Part shown: piece after piece, positions 31,024 through 40,669 of the stretch
Layout of the letters: every line of letters begins with the position of its first letter
Numbering within the stretch: the stretch's first letter is position 1
From: Azotimanducus sp965199815
GTDB lineage: Bacteria > Pseudomonadota > Gammaproteobacteria > Pseudomonadales > Azotimanducaceae
Reading direction: 5' to 3'
NCBI GenBank assembly: GCA_965199815.1
Contig: CBDATE010000018.1
Coordinates: forward strand, 372,001 to 436,000
Length of the DNA stretch: 64,000 bases
Translations under genes and position numbers: made by a program
The notes under the pieces: model-generated
The model's database searches: none
What the model was told of the DNA's origin: nothing
The model's input: the letters and a program-made list of their open reading frames with translations, nothing else

Positions 31024-33750
31024 GTGACCGGCGTGAACGCCGCGGCCACCTTCGGCGGCGACCTGACCGGTGCGGTCACCGAAGATGACGAGGACAAGGA
31101 CGAGGCCAGCGGCACGGTGACCGTCACCGACAGCGACGGTGCCAACACCCTGCAGGCGCAGACCGACGAGGCAGGCACCTACGGCACCTTCAGCATCGAG
31201 ACGACTGGCAAGTGGACCTACACGCTCGACAACACTGACGACGACACCAACGCCCTGGCCGCAGGCGCGACAGTCACCGACACCTTTGCGATTGCCGCCG
31301 CCGACGGCACGGCGGGCACAGTCACCATCACGGTCACCGGCGCCAACGATGCGCCGACTGCCAACGCCGGAGCGGACAAGACCGTTGCCGAGGGCGACTC
31401 GGTGACCCTGGACGGCACGGGCAGCAGCGACCCGGATGCGAGCACCACGCTCACCTACGCGTGGGCGCGCAAGGCGGGCGAGACTGACAATGCGGTCACC
31501 TTGGCGAATGCGAACACGGCGAGCGCGAGCTTCACCGCCCCCGACGACATCGCCACGGACGCGATGCTCACCTTCGTGCTCACCGTCTCGGACGGCACGG
31601 CGAGCCACACCGACGAGGTGATCATCACCGTCACCGGTGCCAACGCCGCGGCCACCTTCGGCGGCACACTCACCGGCGCGGTCACCGAAGACGACGAGGA
31701 CAAAGACGAGGCCGAGGGAACGGTGACCGTGACCGACAGCGACGGTGCCAACACCGTGCAGGCGCAGACCGACAAGGTAGGCACCTACGGCACCTTCAGT
31801 ATCAAGACCAACGGCGAGTGGGAGTACGAGCTCGACAACACTGACGGCGACACTAACGCCTTGGCCGCAGGCGCGACCGCCACCGATGCCTTTGCGATTG
31901 CCGCCGCCGACGGCACGGCGGGCACAGTCACCATCACCGTCACTGGTGCCAACGATGCGCCGACTGCCAACGCCGGGGCGGACGCGACCGTTGCGGAAGG
32001 TGCCTCGGTGACCCTCGACGGCACGGGCAGCAGCGACCCGGATGCGAGTACCACGCTCACCTATTCCTGGGCGCGCAAGTCGGGCGAGACCGACAACGCA
32101 GTCACCTTGACGAACGCGAACACGGCGAGCGCCAGCTTCACCGCCCCCGATGACATCGTCGCGGATGCCACGCTCACCTTCGTGCTCACCGTCTCGGACG
32201 GCACGGTGAGTGACACCGACGAGGTGGTCATCACCGTGACCGGCGAGAACGCCGCGGCCACCTTCAGCGGTGACCTGACCGGCGAGGTCACCGAGGACGA
32301 CGAGGACAAGGACGAGGCCAGCGGCACGGTGACCGTGAGTGACAGCGACGGTGCCGACACCGTGCGGGCGCAGACGGATGTAGCGGGCACCTACGGGATG
32401 TTCAGCATTGAATCGGACGGCGACTGGACCTACACGCTCGACAACACCGACGACGACACCAATGCCTTGGCATCGGGCACTACCGCCGAGGACACCCTTG
32501 CGATTGCCGCCGCGGACGGCTCGAAGGGTACGGTGACCATCACCGTCACCGGAGCGAACGATGCACCGACGGCCAATGCCGGGGCGGATGCGTCCGTTGC
32601 GGAAGGCGCATCGGTGACGCTTGACGGCACGGACAGCAGCGACCCGGACACGGGCCACATGCTCACCTATTCCTGGGCGCGCAAGTCGGGCGAGACCGAC
32701 AATGCGGTGACGCTCACCAACGCCGACAAGGCGAGTGCGAGCTTCACCGCCCCGAACGACATCGCAGCGAACGCGATGCTCACCTTCGTGCTCACCGTCT
32801 CGGATGGCACGGCGAGTGACACCGACGAAGTGGTCATCACCGTCACCGGTGTGAACGCCGCGGCCACCTTCAGCGGTGACCTGACCGGCGAGGTCACCGA
32901 GGATGACGAGGACAAGGACGAGGCCACCGGCACGGTGACCGTCAGCGACAGCGACGGTGCCGACACAGTGCAGGCGCAGACCGACGAGGCGGGGACCTAC
33001 GGGACATTCAGCATCAAAACCAACGGTGCGTGGACCTACACACTCGACAACGCGGACGACGACACCAACGCCCTGGCCGCAGGCGCGACCGCCACCGATG
33101 CCTTTGCGATTGCCTCTGCTGATGGCACGGCGGGCACCGTGACCATCACGGTCACTGGTGCGAACGATGCGCCGACAGCGGATGCGGGAGCGAACAAGAC
33201 TGTCATTGAAGGCGCATCGGTGACGCTTGACGGCACGAGCAGCAGCGACCCGGATGCGGATACCACGCTTACCTATTCCTGGGCGCGCAAGTCGGGCGAG
33301 ACCGACAACGCGGTGACGCTCTCCAACGCCGACAAGGCGAGTGCCAGCTTCACCTCCCCCGATGACATCGTCGCGGATGTGACGCTCACCTTCGTGCTCA
33401 CCGTCTCGGATGGCACAGCAAGCGACACCGACGAAGTGGTCATCACCGTGACCGGTGCCAACGCCGCCGCCACCTTCGGCGGTGACCTGACCGGCGCGGT
33501 CACCGAAGACGACGACACCAAGGACGAAGCCGCCGGCACGGTGAACGTGAGTGACAGCGACGGTGCCAACACCGTGCAGGCACAGACCGACGAGGCGGGG
33601 ACTTACGGGACATTCAGCATTACGACGGCCGGTGTCTGGACTTATACGCTCGACAACGACAAGGACGAGACCGATGCCCTGGCCGCAGGAGCGACCAAGT
33701 CACCGATGCCTTTGCGATTGCCGCCGCCGACGGCACCGCGGGCACTGTGA
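31024..33750 (+). CDS. Giant adhesin segment: VCBS/PKD units 11-15
   Basis: This in-frame stretch of about 900 codons encodes alternating VCBS domains (GTYGTFSI..W.YTLDN..ALAAGAT) and PKD-like domains (GADATVAEGASVTLDGTGSS). Acidic leader segments at the start of the VCBS units are mostly of the DDEDKDEA type; unit 15 has DDDTKDEA. The Met at 31024 lies inside a domain and is simply the first possible start after the previous frameshift, so independent translation is unlikely. True coding ends near 33,695, where two extra bases (GACCAAGTCACC where related units read GACAGTCACC) move the reading to frame 3. The residues from there to 33750 are out-of-frame tail. Confidence 0.7.
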   Translation: MTGVNAAATFGGDLTGAVTEDDEDKDEASGTVTVTDSDGANTLQAQTDEAGTYGTFSIETTGKWTYTLDNTDDDTNALAAGATVTDTFAIAAADGTAGTVTITVTGANDAPTANAGADKTVAEGDSVTLDGTGSSDPDASTTLTYAWARKAGETDNAVTLANANTASASFTAPDDIATDAMLTFVLTVSDGTASHTDEVIITVTGANAAATFGGTLTGAVTEDDEDKDEAEGTVTVTDSDGANTVQAQTDKVGTYGTFSIKTNGEWEYELDNTDGDTNALAAGATATDAFAIAAADGTAGTVTITVTGANDAPTANAGADATVAEGASVTLDGTGSSDPDASTTLTYSWARKSGETDNAVTLTNANTASASFTAPDDIVADATLTFVLTVSDGTVSDTDEVVITVTGENAAATFSGDLTGEVTEDDEDKDEASGTVTVSDSDGADTVRAQTDVAGTYGMFSIESDGDWTYTLDNTDDDTNALASGTTAEDTLAIAAADGSKGTVTITVTGANDAPTANAGADASVAEGASVTLDGTDSSDPDTGHMLTYSWARKSGETDNAVTLTNADKASASFTAPNDIAANAMLTFVLTVSDGTASDTDEVVITVTGVNAAATFSGDLTGEVTEDDEDKDEATGTVTVSDSDGADTVQAQTDEAGTYGTFSIKTNGAWTYTLDNADDDTNALAAGATATDAFAIASADGTAGTVTITVTGANDAPTADAGANKTVIEGASVTLDGTSSSDPDADTTLTYSWARKSGETDNAVTLSNADKASASFTSPDDIVADVTLTFVLTVSDGTASDTDEVVITVTGANAAATFGGDLTGAVTEDDDTKDEAAGTVNVSDSDGANTVQAQTDEAGTYGTFSITTAGVWTYTLDNDKDETDALAAGATKSPMPLRLPPPTAPRAL

Positions 33751-35282
33751 CCATCACGGTCACCGGTGCCAACGATGCGCCCACGGCAGACGCGGGAGCG
33801 AACAAGACTGTCATTGAAGGCGCATCGGTGACCCTCGACGGCACCGACAGCAGCGACCCGGACGCGAGCACCACGCTCACCTATTCCTGGGCGCGCAAGT
33901 CGGGCGAGACTGACAATGCGGTCACCTTGACGAACGCGAACACGGCGAGCGCGAGCTTCACCGCCCCGAACGACATCGCTGAGGACGCGACGCTCACCTT
34001 CGTGCTCACCGTCTCGGACGGCACGGCCAGCGACACTGACGAAGTCATCATCACGGTGACCGGTGTGAATGCCCCAGCAACCTTCGGCGGCACACTCACC
34101 GGTGCCGTCACCGAGGACGACGAGGACAAGAACGAGGCCAGCGGCACGGTGACCGTCAGCGACAGCGACGGCACCGACACCGTGCAGGCACAGACAGACA
34201 AGGTCGGCACCTACGGCACATTCAGTATCAAGACCAACGGGGAGTGGACCTACACGCTCGACAACACTGACGACGACACCAACGCCTTGGCCGCGGGCAC
34301 TACCGCCGAGGACGAGTTTGCGATTGCCGCCGCCGACGGCACCGCAGGTACTGTCACCATCACGGTGACCGGTGCGAATGACGCGCCCACCGCCAACGCG
34401 GGCACGGACGCGACAGTCGCGGAGGGCGCATCGGTGACCCTGGACGGCACCGGCAGCAGCGACCCGGATGCGGATACCACGCTCACCTATTCCTGGGCGC
34501 GCAAGTCGGGCGAGACTGACAATGCGGTCACCTTGACGAACGCGAATACGGCCAGCGCCAGCTTCACCGCACCCGATGACATCGCTTCGGATGCGACGCT
34601 CACCTTCGTGCTCACGGTCTCGGACGGCACGGCGAGTGACACCGACGAGGTCATCATCACCGTGACCGGCGTAAACGCCGCGGCCACCTTCGGCGGCACA
34701 CTCACTGGCGCGGTCACCGAGGACGACGAGGACAAGGACGAAGCCTCCGGCACGGTGACCGTGACCGACAGCGACGGTGCCAACATCCTGCAGGCGCAGA
34801 CGAACAAGGCCGGGACTTACGGCACTTTCAGTATCAAGGCCAACGGCGAGTGGACCTACACGCTTGACAACAGCAAGGCCGCGACCAATGCCTTGGCATC
34901 GGGCGCTACCGCCGAGGACACCCTTGCGATTGCCGCCGCGGACGGCACGGCGGGCACCGTGACCATCACCGTCACTGGCGCGAACGATGCACCGACTGCC
35001 AACGCCGGGGCGGACGCGACCGTTGCGGAAGGCGCATCGGTGACCTTGGACGGCACGGGCAGCAGCGACCCGGATGCGAGCACCACGCTCACCTATTCCT
35101 GGGCGCGCAAGTCGGGCGAGACCGACAACGCGGTCACCTTGACCAACGCCGACAAGGCGAGCGCCAGCTTCACCGCCCCGAACGACATTGCTTCGCGAAC
35201 GCGATGCTCACCTTCGTGCTCACCGTCTCGGACGGCACGGCGAGTGACACCGACGAGGTGGTCATCACCGTCACCGGCGTGA
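33747..35282 (+). CDS. Giant adhesin segment: VCBS/PKD units 15-17
   Basis: Frame-3 continuation of the array, real from about 33,697 to 35,192. It holds the second half of unit 15, then units 16 and 17. Unit 16 has the uncommon junction NAPATFGG, shared only with unit 9, so these two units are related by duplication or conversion across about 4.2 kb. The frame is lost at about 35,193, where two extra bases follow GACATTGCTTCG. The last ~30 residues before the stop (Arg/Pro/Ser-rich) are out of frame and should not be counted as protein. There is no independent start signal. Confidence 0.68.
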   Translation: MTITVTGANDAPTADAGANKTVIEGASVTLDGTDSSDPDASTTLTYSWARKSGETDNAVTLTNANTASASFTAPNDIAEDATLTFVLTVSDGTASDTDEVIITVTGVNAPATFGGTLTGAVTEDDEDKNEASGTVTVSDSDGTDTVQAQTDKVGTYGTFSIKTNGEWTYTLDNTDDDTNALAAGTTAEDEFAIAAADGTAGTVTITVTGANDAPTANAGTDATVAEGASVTLDGTGSSDPDADTTLTYSWARKSGETDNAVTLTNANTASASFTAPDDIASDATLTFVLTVSDGTASDTDEVIITVTGVNAAATFGGTLTGAVTEDDEDKDEASGTVTVTDSDGANILQAQTNKAGTYGTFSIKANGEWTYTLDNSKAATNALASGATAEDTLAIAAADGTAGTVTITVTGANDAPTANAGADATVAEGASVTLDGTGSSDPDASTTLTYSWARKSGETDNAVTLTNADKASASFTAPNDIASRTRCSPSCSPSRTARRVTPTRWSSPSPA

Positions 35283-35623
35283 ACGCCGCCGCCACCATCG
35301 GCGGCGACCTGACGGGCGCAGTCACCGAGGATGACGAGGACAAGGACGACCGCCACGGGCACGGTGACCGTCACCGACAGCGATGGTGCCAACACCGTGC
35401 AGGCGCAGACCGACGAGGCCGGCACCTACGGCACCTTCAGCATCGAGACGACTGGCGAGTGGACATACACGCTCGACAACAGCAAGGCCGCGACCAATGC
35501 CTTGGCCGGGCACGACCGTCAGGACACCTTTGCGATTGCCGCCGCGGACGGCACGGCGGGCACCGTGACCATCACCGTCACCGGTGCCAACGATGCGCCC
35601 ACCGCCAACGCCGGGGCGGATGA
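35204..35623 (+). CDS. Giant adhesin fragment: end of unit 17 and start of unit 18 (true coding about 35,194-35,350)
   Basis: Frame 2 carries only about 50 genuine residues (LTFVLTVSDGTASDTDEVV through VTEDDEDKD). At about 35,350 the sequence jumps from the DDEDKD variant to the ACCGCCACGGGC tail that otherwise follows the ATQT variant. The jump is out of phase and passes reading to frame 3. The Arg/His-rich residues from there to 35623 are a frameshift product. It is a fragment of the same gene, not a separate protein. Confidence 0.5.
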   Translation: MLTFVLTVSDGTASDTDEVVITVTGVNAAATIGGDLTGAVTEDDEDKDDRHGHGDRHRQRWCQHRAGADRRGRHLRHLQHRDDWRVDIHARQQQGRDQCLGRARPSGHLCDCRRGRHGGHRDHHRHRCQRCAHRQRRGG

Positions 35624-38600
35624 GACCGTTGCGGAAGGTGCCTCGGTGACCCTCGACGGCACGGGCAGCAGTGACCCGGATGCGAGCACCACGCTCACCT
35701 ACGCGTGGGCGCGCAAGGCAGGCGAGACCGACAACGCGGTGACGCTCACCAATGCCGACAAGGCGAGCGCGAGCTTCACCGCCCCCGACGACATAGTCGC
35801 GGATGCGACGCTCACCTTCGTGCTCACCGTCTCGGACGGCACGGCGAGTCACACCGACGAAGTGGTCATCACCGTGACCGGTGCCAACGCCGCGGCCACC
35901 ATCGGCGGCACACTCACCGGCGCGGTCACCGAAGACGACGAGGACAAAGACGAGGCCGAGGGAACGGTGACCGTGACCGACAGCGACGGTGCCAACACTG
36001 TGCAGGCACAAACGAATGTCGAGGGCACCTACGGCACATTCAGCATCAAGGCCAACGGGGAGTGGACCTACACGCTCGACAACAGCAAGACCGCGACCAA
36101 CGCCTTGGCATCGGGCACTACCGCCGAGGACACCCTTGCGATTGCCGCCGCGGATGGCACGGCGGGCACCGTGACCATCACCGTCACCGGTGCCAACGAT
36201 GCGCCCACCGCCAACGCGGGAGCGGACAAGACAGTCACGGAAGGCGCATCGGTGACCCTCGACGGCACCGGCAGCAGCGACCCGGATGCGAGCACCACGC
36301 TCACCTATTCCTGGGCGCGCAAGTCGGGCGAGACCGATAACGCAGTCACCTTGACGAACGCGAACACGGCGAGCGCCAGCTTCACCGCCCCCGATGACAT
36401 CGTCGCGGATGCCACGCTCACCTTCGTGCTCACCGTCTCGGACGGCACGGCGAACGCCACGGACGAAGTGGTCATCACTGTGACCGGCATGAACGCCGCG
36501 GCCACCATCGGCGGGGACCTGACCGGCGCAGTGACCGAGGATGACGACACCAAGGACGAGGCCAGCGGCACGGTGACCGTCACCGACAGCGATGGTGCCA
36601 ACACCGTACAGGCGCAGACCGACAAGGCGGGCACCTACGGCACGTTCAGCATCAAGGCCAACGGGGAGTGGACCTACACGCTGGACAACACCGATGACGA
36701 CACCAACGCCCTGGCCGCAGGAGCCACCGCCGAGGACACCCTTGCGATCGCCGCCGCGGACGGCACCGCAGGTGCTGTCACCATCACGGTGACCGGCGCG
36801 AACGATGCGCCCACCGCCAACGCGGGCACGGACGCGACCGTCGCGGAGGGTGCCTCGGTGACCCTCGACGGCACGGGCAGCAGCGACCCGGACGCGAGCA
36901 CCACGCTCACCTATTTCTGGACGCGCAAGTCGGGCGAGACCGACAACGCGGTGACGCTCACCAATACCGACAAGGCCAGCGCCAGCTTCACCGCCCCGAA
37001 CGACATCGCAGCGAATGCGACACTCACCTTCGTGCTCACCGTCTCGGACGGCACGGCGAGTGATACTGACGAGGTGGTCATCACCGTCACCGGAGCCAAC
37101 GCCGCGGCCACCTTCGGCGGCGACCTGACCGGCGAGGTCACCGAGGATGACGAGGACAAGGACGAGGCCAGCGGCACGGTGACGGTGAGTGACAGCGACA
37201 GTGCCAACACGGTGCAGGCGCAGACCGACGAGGCGGGCACCTACGGGACATTCAGCATCAAGACCAACGGTGCGTGGACCTACACACTCGACAACAGCAA
37301 GACCGCGACCAACGCCCTGGCCGCGGATGCGACCGAGGACGATGCCTTTGCGATTGCCGCCGCGGATGGCACGACGGGTACCGTGACCATCACGGTCACC
37401 GGTGCGAACGATGCGCCGACAGCGGATGCGGGCGCGAACAAGACCGTTGTGGAAGGCGCTTCGGTGACCCTTGATGGCACGGGCAGCGCCGACCCGGATG
37501 CGAGCACCACGCTCACTTACAGCTGGGCGCGCAAGTCCGGCGAGACCGACAATGCGGTGACGCTCACCAATGCCGACAAGGCCAGCGCCAGCTTCACCGC
37601 CCCCGATGACATCGTCGCGGATGCCACGCTCACCTTCGTGCTCACCGTCTCGGATGGCACGGCGAACCACACCGACGAGGTGATTATCACCGTGACCGGC
37701 GTGAATGCCGCGGCCACCTTCGGCGGCGACCTGACCGGCGAGGTCACCGAAGATGACGACACCAAGGACGAGGCATCGGGCACGGTGACCGTCACCGACA
37801 GCGACGGTGCCGACACGGTGCAGGCGCAGACCGACGAGGCCGGCACCTACGGGACATTCAGCATCAAGACCAACGGGGAGTGGGAGTACGAGCTCGACAA
37901 CAGCAAGGCCGCGACCAACGCCTTGGCCGCCGCCGCGACAGTCAGCGATGCCTTCGAGATTGCCGCCGCGGATGGCACGACGGGCACAGTGACCATCACG
38001 GTCACTGGTGCGAATGACGCGCCCACAGCGGATGCGGGATCGGATGCGACCGTTGTGGAAGGCGCTCCGGTGACGCTTGACGGCACGGGCAGCAGCGACC
38101 CGGATGCGAGCACCACGCTCACCTACAGCTGGGCGCGCAAGTCGGGCGAGACCGACAACGCAGTCACCTTGGCGAATGCGAACACGGCGAGCGCGAGCTT
38201 CACCGCCCCGAACGACATCGCTTCGGATGTGACACTCACCTTCGTGCTCACCGTCTCGGACGGCACGGCGAGCCACACCGACGAGGTGATTATCACCGTC
38301 ACCGGTACCAACGCCGCGGCCACCTTCGGCGGCGACCTGACGGGCGCAGTGACCGAGGATGCCACCCAGACCACCGCCACGGGCACGGTGACCGTCAGCG
38401 ACAGCGATGGTGCCAACACCGTGCGGGCGCAGACGGATGTAGCGGGCACCTACGGGATGTTCAGCATTGAATCGGACGGCGACTGGACCTACACGCTCGA
38501 CAACACCGACGACGACACCAATGCCTTGGCATCGGGCACTACCGCCGAGGACACCCTTGCGATTGCCGCCGCCGACGGCACGGCGGGCACAGTCACCATC

Positions 38601-39890
38601 ACCGTCACTGGTGCCAACGATGCGCCGACTGCCAACGCCGGGGCGGACGCGACCGTTGCGGAAGGTGCCTCGGTGACCCTCGACGGCACGGGCAGCAGCG
38701 ACCCGGACACGGGTCACATGCTCACCTATTCCTGGGCGCGCAAGGCAGGCGAGACCGACAACGCAGTCACCTTGACCAACGCCGACAAGGCCAGCGCCAG
38801 CTTCACCGCACCGAATGACATCGCTTCGGACGCGACGCTCACCTTCGTGCTCACCGTCTCGGACGGCACGGCGAGCGCCACCGACGAGGTGGTCATCACC
38901 GTGACCGGCGTGAACGCCGCTGCCACCTTCAGCGGCGACCTGACGGGGGCGGTCACCGAGGATGACGACACCAAGGACGAGGCCACCGGCACGGTGACCG
39001 TGAGCGACAGCGACGGTGCCGACACCGTACAGGCGCAGACCGACAAGGCGGGGACTTACGGCACCTTCAGCATTGAGACGACCGGCAAGTGGACCTACAC
39101 GCTCGACAACAGCAAGACCGCGACCAACGCCTTGGCTGCGGATGCGACCGCCACCGACACCTTTGCGATTGCCGCCGCCGACGGCTCGAAGGGTACGGTG
39201 ACCATCACCGTCACCGGTGCCAACGATGCGCCCACCGCCAACGCCGGGGCGGATGCGTCCGTTGCCGAGGGCGCATCGGTGACCCTCGACGGCACAGGCA
39301 GCAGCGACCCGGATGCGGGTACCACGCTCACCTATTCCTGGGCGCGCAAGTCCGGCGAGACCGACAACGCAGTCACCTTGACCAACGCGAACACGGCCAG
39401 CGCGAGCTTCACCGCCCCGAACGACATCGCTTCGGATGCGACGCTCACCTTCGTGCTGACTGTCTCGGATGGCACGGCGAGCCACACCGACGAGGTCATC
39501 ATCACCGTCACCGGCACCAACGCCGCGGCTACCATCGGCGGCACACTCACTGGCGCGGTCACCGAGGACGACGAGGACAAGGACGAGGCCAGCGGCACGG
39601 TGACGGTCACCGACAGCGACGGCACCAACACCCTGCAGGCGCAGACCGACGAGGCAGGGACCTACGGCACCTTCAGCATCAAGACCAACGGCGAGTGGGA
39701 GTACGACGCTCGACAACACTGCACGGCGACACTAACGCCTTGGCCGCAGGCGCGACCGTCACCGACACCTTTGCGATTCAGTCAGCGGACAGCACGGCAG
39801 GCACAGTCACGATCACGGTCACTGGCGCGAACGATGCGCCGACAGCGGATGCGGGATTGGACGAAACCGTTGCCGAGGGCGCATCGGTGA
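35331..39890 (+). CDS. Giant adhesin segment: VCBS/PKD units 18-25
   Basis: About 1,460 real codons in frame 3 cover seven and a half VCBS/PKD units with DDED, DDDT and ATQT leader variants. A short odd stretch near 35,505-35,523 (LAGHDRQDT where other units read LAAGTTVTDT) is best explained by two nearby deletions that cancel each other. The segment ends with one extra base at about 39,706 and another at about 39,722, which move the frame to 1 and then to 2. The residues after 39,706 in this frame (DARQHCTATL onward) are spurious. The Met at 35331 is within the frameshift junction and is not a credible initiation site. Confidence 0.7.
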   Translation: MTRTRTTATGTVTVTDSDGANTVQAQTDEAGTYGTFSIETTGEWTYTLDNSKAATNALAGHDRQDTFAIAAADGTAGTVTITVTGANDAPTANAGADETVAEGASVTLDGTGSSDPDASTTLTYAWARKAGETDNAVTLTNADKASASFTAPDDIVADATLTFVLTVSDGTASHTDEVVITVTGANAAATIGGTLTGAVTEDDEDKDEAEGTVTVTDSDGANTVQAQTNVEGTYGTFSIKANGEWTYTLDNSKTATNALASGTTAEDTLAIAAADGTAGTVTITVTGANDAPTANAGADKTVTEGASVTLDGTGSSDPDASTTLTYSWARKSGETDNAVTLTNANTASASFTAPDDIVADATLTFVLTVSDGTANATDEVVITVTGMNAAATIGGDLTGAVTEDDDTKDEASGTVTVTDSDGANTVQAQTDKAGTYGTFSIKANGEWTYTLDNTDDDTNALAAGATAEDTLAIAAADGTAGAVTITVTGANDAPTANAGTDATVAEGASVTLDGTGSSDPDASTTLTYFWTRKSGETDNAVTLTNTDKASASFTAPNDIAANATLTFVLTVSDGTASDTDEVVITVTGANAAATFGGDLTGEVTEDDEDKDEASGTVTVSDSDSANTVQAQTDEAGTYGTFSIKTNGAWTYTLDNSKTATNALAADATEDDAFAIAAADGTTGTVTITVTGANDAPTADAGANKTVVEGASVTLDGTGSADPDASTTLTYSWARKSGETDNAVTLTNADKASASFTAPDDIVADATLTFVLTVSDGTANHTDEVIITVTGVNAAATFGGDLTGEVTEDDDTKDEASGTVTVTDSDGADTVQAQTDEAGTYGTFSIKTNGEWEYELDNSKAATNALAAAATVSDAFEIAAADGTTGTVTITVTGANDAPTADAGSDATVVEGAPVTLDGTGSSDPDASTTLTYSWARKSGETDNAVTLANANTASASFTAPNDIASDVTLTFVLTVSDGTASHTDEVIITVTGTNAAATFGGDLTGAVTEDATQTTATGTVTVSDSDGANTVRAQTDVAGTYGMFSIESDGDWTYTLDNTDDDTNALASGTTAEDTLAIAAADGTAGTVTITVTGANDAPTANAGADATVAEGASVTLDGTGSSDPDTGHMLTYSWARKAGETDNAVTLTNADKASASFTAPNDIASDATLTFVLTVSDGTASATDEVVITVTGVNAAATFSGDLTGAVTEDDDTKDEATGTVTVSDSDGADTVQAQTDKAGTYGTFSIETTGKWTYTLDNSKTATNALAADATATDTFAIAAADGSKGTVTITVTGANDAPTANAGADASVAEGASVTLDGTGSSDPDAGTTLTYSWARKSGETDNAVTLTNANTASASFTAPNDIASDATLTFVLTVSDGTASHTDEVIITVTGTNAAATIGGTLTGAVTEDDEDKDEASGTVTVTDSDGTNTLQAQTDEAGTYGTFSIKTNGEWEYDARQHCTATLTPWPQARPSPTPLRFSQRTARQAQSRSRSLARTMRRQRMRDWTKPLPRAHR

Positions 39891-40060
39891 CGCTGGACGG
39901 CACGGGCAGCAGCGACCCGGACGCGGGTCACCACGCTCACCTATTCCTGGGCGCGCAAGGCGGGCGAGACTGACAATGCGGTGACGCTCACCAACGCCGA
40001 CAAGGCGAGCGCCAGCTTCACCGCCCCGATGACATCGTCGCGGATGCCACGCTCACCTTC
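39706..40060 (+). pseudogene. Frameshifted pieces of unit 25 of the giant adhesin
   Basis: Coding passes through frame 1 (39,706-39,721), frame 2 (to about 39,928: NALAAGATVTDTFAI.. to GSSDPDAG), frame 3 (to about 40,026: HAHLFLG is out of frame, while TTLTYSWARKAGETDN is the proper reading), then frame 2 again. Causes seen by comparison with sister units are an extra C near 39,929 and a missing C in the CCCCC run at 40,023-40,027. All pieces are normal VCBS/PKD-like sequence. Confidence 0.7.
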
Positions 40061-40669
40061 GTGCTCACCGTCTCGGACGGCACGGCGAGCGACACCGACG
40101 AGGTCACCATCACCGTGACCGGTGCCAACGCCGCGGCCACCATCGGCGGCGACCTGACCGGCGATGTCACCGAGGATGACGAGGACAAGGACGAGGCCAG
40201 CGGCACGGTGACCGTGAGCGACAGCGACGGTGCCAACACCGTACAGGCGCAGACCGACGAGGCGGGCACTTACGGCACCTTCAGCATCAAGACCAACGGG
40301 GAGTGGACCTACACGCTCGACAACACTGACGACGACACCAACAACCTGGCCGCAGGATCCACCGAGGACGATGCCTTTGCGATTGCCGCCGCGGATGGCA
40401 CGGCGGGCACCGTGACCATCACCGTCACCGGTGCCAACGACGCGCCGACGGTAGGAACCACGATTCCCGACCAGGCGGCGACGGTGGACACGGCGTTCGA
40501 GTACGTCTTCCCGTCCACCAGCTTCAGTGATGCCGACAGCGACAGCCTGACCTACGAAGCCAAGCAGACGGACGGGACCACGGACAGCGCGCTGCCCAGC
40601 TGGCTCACCTTCACCGCCGCCGAGCGCAAGCTGGCGGGCACACCGAAGACTGCCGACATTGGACGTTGA
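40061..40669 (+). CDS. Giant adhesin segment: last VCBS unit and first cadherin-like domain after the array
   Basis: Frame 2, genuine from about 40,028. It completes PKD unit 25, carries the 26th and last VCBS domain (VTEDDEDKDEASG.. NTDDDTNNLAAGS), and passes into a He_PIG/cadherin-like domain (TIPDQAATVDTAFEYVFPS) of the kind also seen near 23,460. The array thus ends on a VCBS half unit with no PKD partner. The frame breaks at about 40,662, where one base is missing (CATTGGACG where related copies read CATCGGAACG). The segment has no start signal of its own. Confidence 0.68.
   Translation: MLTVSDGTASDTDEVTITVTGANAAATIGGDLTGDVTEDDEDKDEASGTVTVSDSDGANTVQAQTDEAGTYGTFSIKTNGEWTYTLDNTDDDTNNLAAGSTEDDAFAIAAADGTAGTVTITVTGANDAPTVGTTIPDQAATVDTAFEYVFPSTSFSDADSDSLTYEAKQTDGTTDSALPSWLTFTAAERKLAGTPKTADIGR

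Larger units (their letters stand above)
25000..40450 (+). repeat. Tandem array of 26 VCBS + PKD-like units, period about 606 bp
   Basis: From about 25,000 the protein repeats every ~202 residues: an acidic leader (VTEDDEDKDEASG), a VCBS-type domain (GTYGTFSIKTNGEWTYTLDN .. TVTITVTGANDAP), then a PKD-like domain (TANAGADATVAEGASVTLD .. SDGTASDTDEVVITVTG). I count 26 VCBS halves and 25 PKD halves, ending at about 40,450. Units are nearly identical at the DNA level. The leader has three versions: DDED (most units), DDDT (units 15, 20, 22, 24) and ATQT (units 3, 5, 8, 23). Most frameshifts of the locus fall inside this array. VCBS repeats are common in large adhesins. Confidence 0.85.

Noticed and set aside
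35322..39719. Antisense open frame of 1,465 codons with a perfect ~200-residue repeat
   Set aside because: It mirrors the VCBS/PKD array on the other strand; its periodicity comes from the sense repeat and there is no start signal or domain match.
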